Below are positions 19,801-25,219 of a DNA stretch of 25,219 nucleotides, piece by piece. Under the pieces are notes generated by a model. It was given only the letters and a program-made list of their open reading frames with translations. It was not told the DNA's origin and ran no database searches. The translations under genes were made by a program, and so were the position numbers. Source of the stretch: CAJBLF01 sp964424505. GTDB lineage: Bacteria; Patescibacteriota; Gracilibacteria; Absconditabacterales; Absconditicoccaceae. Position 1 is the stretch's first letter. Every line of letters begins with the position of its first letter. The DNA lies in contig CAYRIQ010000006.1 in NCBI GenBank assembly GCA_964424505.1, positions 1 through 25,219 on the forward strand. Reading direction: 5' to 3'.

Positions 19801-21635
19801 CGTCATTTGGTTATACCTGCTGATTGTAGTTGTGTCCTGGCACCATTATTTGTCGTAATAGTAGCATTGTCGAGTATGGTCATTATTTTAGTAAATAATG
19901 TCTCTCTGACCGCAACAGCTCATTGCTTTTTGATAAGCTCTGTCAATGCTGTATATTCCTCAGTTTCCGTTTTCCCATCATTTTCATATCTCGTGATGCC
20001 TTTGAGGTCTTTCAATCGACCATCGAGAGCATTTTTTATTCATGTTTTACTTTCTTTGATATCAATAATTGCTTGTGCGTCCTCACCTACAAGTGTCTCA
20101 TAGAGATCAGGTTGTACTTCTTTACTTCCTCCATTGATTTTTTTGATTGCATCAAGAAAAAATATTTTAAATTCTGGCATTCAATCGACGTGATTTTCTC
20201 ATTCATCATATCCATTGATAAGCTTACTCAGATTTGCTTTTGTACATAGTGCTGGATCAGATGTCATCTCATTAAGAAGTTTGAGTTGTGATGTAGGAAG
20301 ATTTCTTCTGTCTGATATTTTCATATTTTTGAGAATATTTCCTATGACCAATCGTTCTCATTTTTTATCACCAAGTTCTACATTTTTTGTATCAATGGCT
20401 TGGTTAATAGTAAACATTATTTGTTGTCCAAAAATTGTACCCACATCTCATTGATTGAGTTGCTTTTCATTTTCTTTTTTCTGATATGCAGCAGACAATA
20501 CCCCATCGCCATTGACATCACACAAAAATTTCAACACATTCCCTTCATCGACTGTAGCTTCTCTAGCATTGCTCCATTCTGCAATGACCATGTGTATATC
20601 GCTTTTAGATTCAATAAGTGAAGCAAACGTATCAAGTGTTTTTCGAGGAGTAGTAGTGAATATTTTTGCTATTTTGCCGATTTCACTATCAAGTCATCAT
20701 TTTCTTTTGTATTGTAATTGTCATCAATCGATAAGCTTATTAAGCTGTTTTTTTACCTGTCATTTATTAGTTCATAATGTGATCTCTCAGTTTTCATCTT
20801 CTGTAAGATTTTCAAATTCCTGGTATATTTGTGTATATTTATAATTGGGATCCTTCTTATCTGTCAAATCTTTGTATTGTATTGCTTTACGGATATCAAT
20901 AATAATCCCCGCAAGTCAGTCTTCTATGCCAAGATTGATGTTAAATGTTCTTTTACTAAGCGCATCTTTATCTTTATCATCAAACATATCATCCATTGTT
21001 TTTCTGAGTGCTCTATCATTGTCACTATAAATATTTTTTATCTTTTTATGGTTCACGGGTATTGCGTCCGTGTCATTCCCCCATGGTTGTACATAGATTT
21101 CTTTTATATCAAAACCTTGTTGTTCAGCTCACGCTGTTTCATCCGCTAAAAGAGCGTTTAATTCATCTTTTATAGGCTGTTGTATATCAGTTGTAGCCGT
21201 AGTGTTTATGTTTTTTCGTAGGTCATTGAGTTCAAATTTATATCATGTGAGTGTATTTTGTATGTCTTTATTTTCTATTTTGTCTATTTCTGTCAGATAT
21301 CATGATTTTTCTGCAGCATACTGTGCCAAAGCCTTGAGTTCATCCTGACTTCATGACATAACGATATCTTTGATAGCTTTGGTTATTTTTGCTCCATTTA
21401 CCGTAAGCGTAACAGATTTTTCTCGATCATTGGAAAGTGTTCAATCAAACATTTTTTCAACATTATCATTTATTTCAGCAATATGAGAATCTAAGTCAGT
21501 TTCCGTGTCTACTGGAAGGTCTGCTTTTAGTGCTGTAAGACTCTCTTTTGTAATATCTTTGATATTGTTTTCAGCAAGATACTTAGTCTTATCATCTTTT
21601 TCGTATTCGATATTATTACCTAAGGTGATAGCCAT
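16845..21635 (-). CDS. Giant protein of unknown function, 1596 aa, first gene of the surface operon
   Basis: A single code-25 frame of 1597 codons, with dozens of TGA glycines. The ATG at 21633-21635 is fixed by an in-frame TAA 12 bases upstream. There is no signal peptide (MAITLGNNIEYEKDDKTKYL), unlike its three operon partners, and no clear membrane segment. Residues 1-640 are acidic/basic, mostly helical, and hold one EF-hand-like loop at 373-381 (DVNGDGVLS; the twelfth position is Tyr, not Glu/Asp). Residues about 640-800 are Gly-rich with alternating beta pattern (LRLTLGLGKDG, YVGLEGQGVASVSM, GAGVEVSGGFVWKQD), and beta segments return near 930 (GIFGFYVGARISTW). The C-terminal 40 residues are Asn/Gly/Ser-rich and disordered. 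No known family is recognised. It could be a cytoplasmic scaffold, or be exported by a signal-less route. Confidence 0.78.
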
Positions 21636-21674
21636 ACTATCGAGTTATTTCATAAATAAAAGTTTACACATACA

Positions 21675-21704
21675 ATAGTACCCAGAAAAAAAATATTTAC
21701 CCAA
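21675..21704 (-). promoter_or_regulatory. Candidate promoter of the giant-protein operon
   Basis: On the minus strand TTGGGT (21699-21704) and TACTAT (21675-21680) are separated by 18 bases, about 40 bases ahead of the ATG at 21635. The -35 match is weak; the call rests on position in the divergent gap between this operon and the tRNA gene. Confidence 0.35.
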
Positions 21705-21847
21705 TTTTGCTTCTTTTTGTTTTCATTTTAACAACCGTTTTGGCTAAAATGTTATATACTATGTCATTAGTGCCCGGGTGCAGAATCTCTACTTGAAAAA
21801 AAATCACTAATACATACAAAAGCCCAAGTTAGGTTTTAAAATAATTT

Positions 21848-21920
21848 GCCGCGATAGCTCAGCTGGTAGAGCGCACCCATGGTAAGGGTGAGGTCACGGG
21901 TTCGATTCCCGTTCGTGGCT
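21848..21920 (+). tRNA. tRNA-Thr (anticodon GGT)
   Basis: A 73-base cloverleaf: acceptor stem GCCGCGA/TCGTGGC with one G-T pair, D arm GCTC...GAGC with GG in the loop, anticodon stem CACCC/GGGTG around loop ATGGTAA (anticodon GGT, reading ACC/ACU), T arm ACGGG-TTCGATT-CCCGT. CCA is not encoded; the discriminator is T. A TTAACA/TATATA pair at 21728-21758 with a 19-base gap may be its promoter. It is transcribed away from the giant-protein operon. Confidence 0.95.
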
Positions 21921-21945
21921 AATACATAAGTAAGTGTGAGGTAGT

Positions 21946-21975
21946 CCCGTAGTCCTACGGGGTTCGTATTTTTAG
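21946..21975 (+). terminator. Terminator of tRNA-Thr
   Basis: CCCGTA (21946-21951) pairs with TACGGG (21956-21961) around a 4-base loop, and a short T-run follows at 21969-21973. It starts 26 bases past the tRNA. The GC-rich stem is unusual for this AT-rich region, which supports the call. Confidence 0.65.
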
Positions 21976-22077
21976 AAATTTAGAATCCAGAATTAATAAT
22001 ATAGCATTCAGAATTGAAAATTGAAAATAAAAAATTATAAACAAATATTCTACATTTTACATTTTGCATCCAAGAAA

Positions 22078-22422
22078 ATGGCATCAAGAACAAATAAGCA
22101 AGGGATAGCCAAAAAAAAATCTCAACAACAAAGACAAGCTACTAGACTGAGAGGAAATAAAAGATTTGATTATCCCAAAAGAAAACTCACGATGGAAGAA
22201 GCCAAAGATCTTGGCGTAGTTGGTATAGTCAAAAATCCCAAATGACGTGATTATACGCGATTTTTGAGATGAAGAAAAATTTGTCGAGAAACAAGACTAA
22301 GGACAGACCCTGATGGATATAGATTTATTAGAACACCCGCTGGAGGTAGTGAAGTTGTAGATGCTCCAATGTCTTGATGGACAAGAGGAAGACTGAGAAA
22401 AGCATCAGCACTAAAACGCTAA
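22078..22422 (+). CDS. Small basic protein of unknown function, 114 aa
   Basis: Starting at the ATG 22078-22080, the product begins MASRTNKQGIAKKKSQQQRQ and is rich in Arg and Lys throughout. Three in-frame TGA codons (PKGRD, LRGRK, MSGWT) are read as Gly, giving a frame twice the standard-code length. The C-terminal half contains GYRFIRTPAGGSEVVDAPMSG and ends in GRLRKASALKR. A longer in-frame start at TTG 22021 is possible but would add an AT-rich stretch that looks like intergenic DNA. Its charge suggests nucleic-acid or ribosome binding. I do not recognise the family. Direct neighbours are tRNA-Thr upstream and an MFS transporter with its own promoter downstream. Confidence 0.7.
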
Positions 22423-22466
22423 AATATTTCTAAAAATAGCCAGATTACTAAAATTTGATAGTTTTT

Positions 22467-22494
22467 TTGACAAAAAAATTATTTTCGTTACAAT
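22467..22494 (+). promoter_or_regulatory. Sigma-70 promoter of the MFS transporter gene
   Basis: TTGACA at 22467-22472 and TACAAT at 22489-22494 are spaced by 16 bases. The expected start is about 22501, which leaves a leader of about 20 bases before the ATG at 22524 with the weak purine-rich site AGAGAGA. Confidence 0.75.
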
Positions 22495-22523
22495 GATCAT
22501 ACTATTTATATATAGAGAGATAT

Positions 22524-23804
22524 ATGAGTCACAATAATCACGAAAATAATGGCATTATAAAAGTTATTCAAAAAGATTTTTTTTCAATTCCTGTTTCTAT
22601 TAGATTAGTATCTTTTTCGTTATTTTTATTTCTTTTGTGACGAGGACTCGGTGCTGACACATTTTTTTCTCTTTATATAGAAACTATTGTAGACAATATT
22701 TTTCGGGTTTCAATTGTTTGAGCGATATTGTCGTTAGGTAAAATGTTGTTTTCTATTCCTGTCGGAGAAGTGGATGATCACGCAGATTTAAAATCAGTAT
22801 TGTTTTTGAGTAAATGAGCATATGTCATTACGTGAATTTTATATTTTGTAGCTGGGATAGTAAAATCTCCTGTAGTGTTGCTGATTGCGGTTGTACTCAA
22901 TGGATTCGCGACAGCTACATTGCTTACTACGTATCAAGCATATATTCGTAAACATAGCAAAAAAAACGCCAGAGGTACAATATTCTGACTGTATTTTTCC
23001 AGTTCTAACCTTGCGTATGTCGTCGGCGCACTCATCGCTGCAGTACTTGTGAAGTATATACAATTACCATATATGTTCCTTTTTATTTCACTTTTTGCGA
23101 TACTTTCGTTTTTCACTGACAAAAAACTTCCCAATCTCAGTAAGACAAAAATCAAAGCGTTCCTAGGAAAACATACTTTCGTTCATAAATTTTTTGTTGA
23201 AGTGTTTTCTTTTCATGCTATCAAAAATGTCTTATTGACTATGAAAAACTATTCTGCCAGACTCTATTCTGCGCTTGGATTTGAATTTCTTTTCAATCTC
23301 CTCAACTACATAGGATTTATTTTTATTCCTATTATATCTGCAAAAAATAACTTAACACTTTCTCAGATTGCGATTGTTTTTGCTGTGATGCGTGTACCGT
23401 ATTTGATAGATTTTTTTACCGGAAATATAGCTGATACTACCAGCAAAAGAAAGTTTCTTTTTTTTGTTCTGCTCTTTATTTCTTTTCTTTATATGCTACT
23501 TGGATATAATGAATGATTCCGAAGTATTATGATCATTACCTTTGCAATATCGTTAGGGCTTTCTTTGATGCGTCCTGTGATCTCGGCATATATTTCTGAT
23601 TGTACTGATCCCAAAGATGAGGGGACAATGTCTGGAGTAGGTGAGTTTGTATCGAAGCTGTGAGAAATGATAGGCATATTGCTCTTTGGAATTGTTTCTG
23701 CGATGGTAGGTATCCAGGCATCATTTGTCTTAGTAGGGATAACCGTCTTTCTTGTCTCAACGCTATGACTCGCAAGAAGATTTGGTGTGTTTAGAAGGCG
23801 TTAA
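22524..23804 (+). CDS. Major facilitator superfamily (MFS) transporter, 426 aa
   Basis: A 427-codon code-25 frame of MFS size, with about 12 hydrophobic segments in two halves separated by a basic loop (near residues 205-245, KLPNLSKTKIKAF and GKHTFVHKF). N-terminal half features include GLGADTFFSLYIE near residue 42, SIPVGEVDDHADLKSVL (the loop 2-3 region, G-x-x-x-D) and YQAYIRKHSKKNARGTIFG. In the second half DPKDEGTMSGVGEFVSKLGE is typical of MFS. The substrate cannot be told from sequence; drug or metabolite efflux or uptake are equally possible. TGA glycines are used throughout, for example just before GLGAD. It ends at 23804, overlapping the convergent gene's stop by four bases (TTAA). 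Confidence 0.88.
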
Positions 23805-24493
23805 AATTCCTTAGACAGTATATCACATCAATATTCTATAAGTTTTTCAAAGTCTTTATCTGAATGAACTCGGTAATTTTCGAGTTTTTTTCTTAGTTCT
23901 TGATGTTGTGGATATCATTCTTCGTTATTTTCTATTATATTTGTAAATTCGTAATTTAAAAGAAATGTAAGTGATTCTTTGAGGTCTTCAAATTTTTTTT
24001 CATCATGAAGTTTACTCATAATAAACTCTTTATAATACCATATTGTTTGAAAGTGTAAGAGTTCATGAATAAAAGCTCTACGTACTCAGTTCCAATGTAG
24101 ACATGACCAGGTCTGTCAAAGACTAATATTATAAGGTCAACGATTGAGTGAAGTAAGAAATATAGTGAAATCGTTTCTATAGATAGGATGTTTAGTAAGT
24201 ATTTCCATTGTTTTGAATATAATATCTTTATATTCATTTAATGAATTTGTCATATCTTCAATTTTATCTTGTGCTTCTTCCGCATGCTCTTTCCAAAAAT
24301 TTTCTAGATATTCACGTAAAAAAGGATAGGCATCTTGTTGTTGCATACCTTGTAATTTTTTTAAATCAATAGTAATTGTTTGTTCTACTTGTTCTTTTCG
24401 TTTACTTGAATGGGTGTTTTTATTAAAGGCTGCTCGATAATTTCGAGCATCTTTTTCAATGTCGAGTTGTACATTAATTGAAAAATCAGTCAT
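23801..24493 (-). CDS. Protein of unknown function with HELLH (zincin-like) motif, 230 aa
   Basis: A 231-codon code-25 frame starting MTDFSINVQLDIEKDARNY. The first half is helical and charged; residues about 118-160 read NRGPYNISLGQTWSCLHWNG then VRRAFIHELLHFQTIWYYKE. HELLH at 143-147 fits the HExxH zinc-metallopeptidase motif, with Glu158 a possible further ligand, but the surroundings do not match a family I know, so the activity is unproven. The C-terminal 70 residues are charged and helical. The frame passes two TGA codons near the motif, and the standard code would split it. It lies 8 bases after the U32 gene stop, so it is probably in the same operon, and it meets the MFS gene tail to tail. 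Confidence 0.72.
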
Positions 24494-24501
24494 ATTCCTT
24501 T

Positions 24502-25218
24502 TTATTCATATAAAATTTCTCGACCTTCAAGCTTTTTGTTGGTCAACATATACATTGCTCAGCTATTACAATGTGCTTTTTCAACTTGATTTCCTTTGGC
24601 GTCCAGGATGTCGATTATTTCCAATTCGCCCATCTCCGTAGGACTCAAATATTTAATCTTCATACCTGGAGTGATGACTTCTTTTGGCTCGATATGAAAA
24701 TATTTTTTTCCTTCATGTTCAATATATTGATCAGAAAACATGCCGAAGTAATTACGATTGAAAAGTGGTCAAGCACTGTCCAAAGTCGTAGATCAAATGA
24801 ATCCTCCTTCGTTTCCTCCTTTAGCAAAGGAGGCTTCTGGTTGACCTTCTCTCTTTGCTAAAGAGGGTGAGGGTGATTCATTTTCAGGGAAGTCAGCTAA
24901 CGTATTAAACAAAAATCACTCTCGATATTCCCTATGGGGGACTACGTTTACTAAATTTGCTATATTTTCATCTATTTTTTTTCATTCAATAATTGCGTCG
25001 CGAACATGTTTATATGCTTTGACAATGGCTCAAACATAAAATTCTGATTTACTTCTTCATTCGATTTTGATTGCATCGACGTAGGGGATGATTTCTTTCA
25101 ATGTATCTATAGTACACAAATCTTTGGACGATAAAATATGACTACCATTTTCATCTCATGCAAGCTGAAATAATTTTCCTGGTCTGCGTTCTTCTTCAAG
25201 TCGTACCTTATATTTAAA
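24502..25218 (-). CDS. Peptidase U32 family protein, C-terminal part (5' end outside window)
   Basis: The visible 238 residues match the U32 family (YegQ/YrrO/TrhP type), several of whose members act in tRNA uridine hydroxylation rather than proteolysis. Landmarks: EEERRPGKLFQLAG, SSKDLCTIDTLKEIIPYVDA, the hallmark IKIEGRSKSEFYV, VPHREYREGFLF, and the C-terminal beta-barrel domain (VITPGMKIKYLSPTE...IIDILDAKGNQVEKAHCNS). TGA encodes the glycine of IKIEGR, which is conserved in the family. Between FLF and the barrel domain lies an insert of about 45 residues made by a palindromic repeat (next entry). The stop is TAA at 24502-24504. The catalytic-domain N-terminus lies beyond the window. Confidence 0.88.
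24804..24880. repeat. In-frame palindromic repeat element inside the U32 gene
   Basis: Two hairpins face each other: CCTCCTTT-AGC-AAAGGAGG (24815-24833) and CTCTTT-GCT-AAAGAG (24851-24865). In addition TTTAGCAAAG (24820-24829) is complementary to CTTTGCTAAA (24853-24862), so the whole can fold as one larger structure. Read on the minus strand it encodes SPSPSLAKREGQPEASFAKG and then GNEGGF, with no stop, and it uses codons such as CCC unlike the rest of the gene. The peptide resembles the translation of mobile palindromic repeats seen in other bacteria. Confidence 0.75.
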
Positions 25219-25219
25219 T

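Noticed and set aside
22021..22077. Longer N-terminus of the 114-aa protein from TTG 22021
   Set aside because: The added stretch is AT-rich with intergenic-type wording, and an ATG with a purine-rich site (AAGAAA) follows at 22078.
1..25218. UGA as tryptophan (Mycoplasma-type code 4)
   Set aside because: TGA falls on invariant glycines in S12, L19 and U32, while TGG is used normally for Trp.

Overview
The window comes from an AT-rich bacterium that reads UGA as glycine (NCBI translation table 25). This points to Absconditabacteria (SR1) or Gracilibacteria, in the Patescibacteria/CPR. The proof is internal: ribosomal proteins S12, L19, L25 and L28 are complete only if in-frame TGA is read as glycine, and the TGA codons fall on glycines known to be conserved (for example the RGGRVKDLPG stretch of S12). 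Almost every native gene here is broken by TGA under the standard code and becomes one intact frame under code 25. I translated all native genes this way, so many coordinates are much longer than standard-code ORFs.

Layout. (1) 1-2845, minus strand: a ribosomal protein run rpsL - rpsG - two small basic unknown proteins - rplS - rplY - rpmB (cut by the window edge). (2) 3091-7615, minus strand: a three-gene island of secreted proteins of clear Bacteroidetes style. One ends in a type IX secretion (T9SS/Por) C-terminal sorting domain. The three genes contain over 100 glycines and not one TGA codon, unlike their neighbours, so the island is probably a recent transfer; an assembly chimera is the main alternative. 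It is preceded by a good TTGACA promoter, a 5' hairpin and a short ORF with a strong Shine-Dalgarno site. (3) 7722-9253: a secreted, Cys-rich surface protein with a C-terminal S-layer-homology-like region, with its own promoter and terminator. (4) 9221-21704, minus strand: a four-gene set of 12.4 kb. It runs from a giant 1596-aa protein without signal peptide, through two related secreted Cys-rich proteins, to a 1243-aa secreted DUF11/Cys-rich protein, with a terminator after the last gene. It looks like a lineage-specific cell-surface system. (5) 21848-23804, plus strand: tRNA-Thr(GGT), a small basic protein and an MFS transporter. (6) 23801-25218, minus strand: the C-terminal part of a U32-family peptidase, carrying an in-frame palindromic repeat, and a 230-aa protein with an HELLH motif.

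Working together. The native surface genes (regions 3 and 4) make up about half of the window. They share secretion signals, CGDG...CDDG cysteine motifs and DUF11-type beta domains, which suits an episymbiont or predator that builds a large adhesive surface. The Bacteroidetes-like island sits directly beside this surface locus. CGA codons at some apparent tryptophan positions raise the possibility that CGA/CGG are also recoded, but the evidence is mixed.
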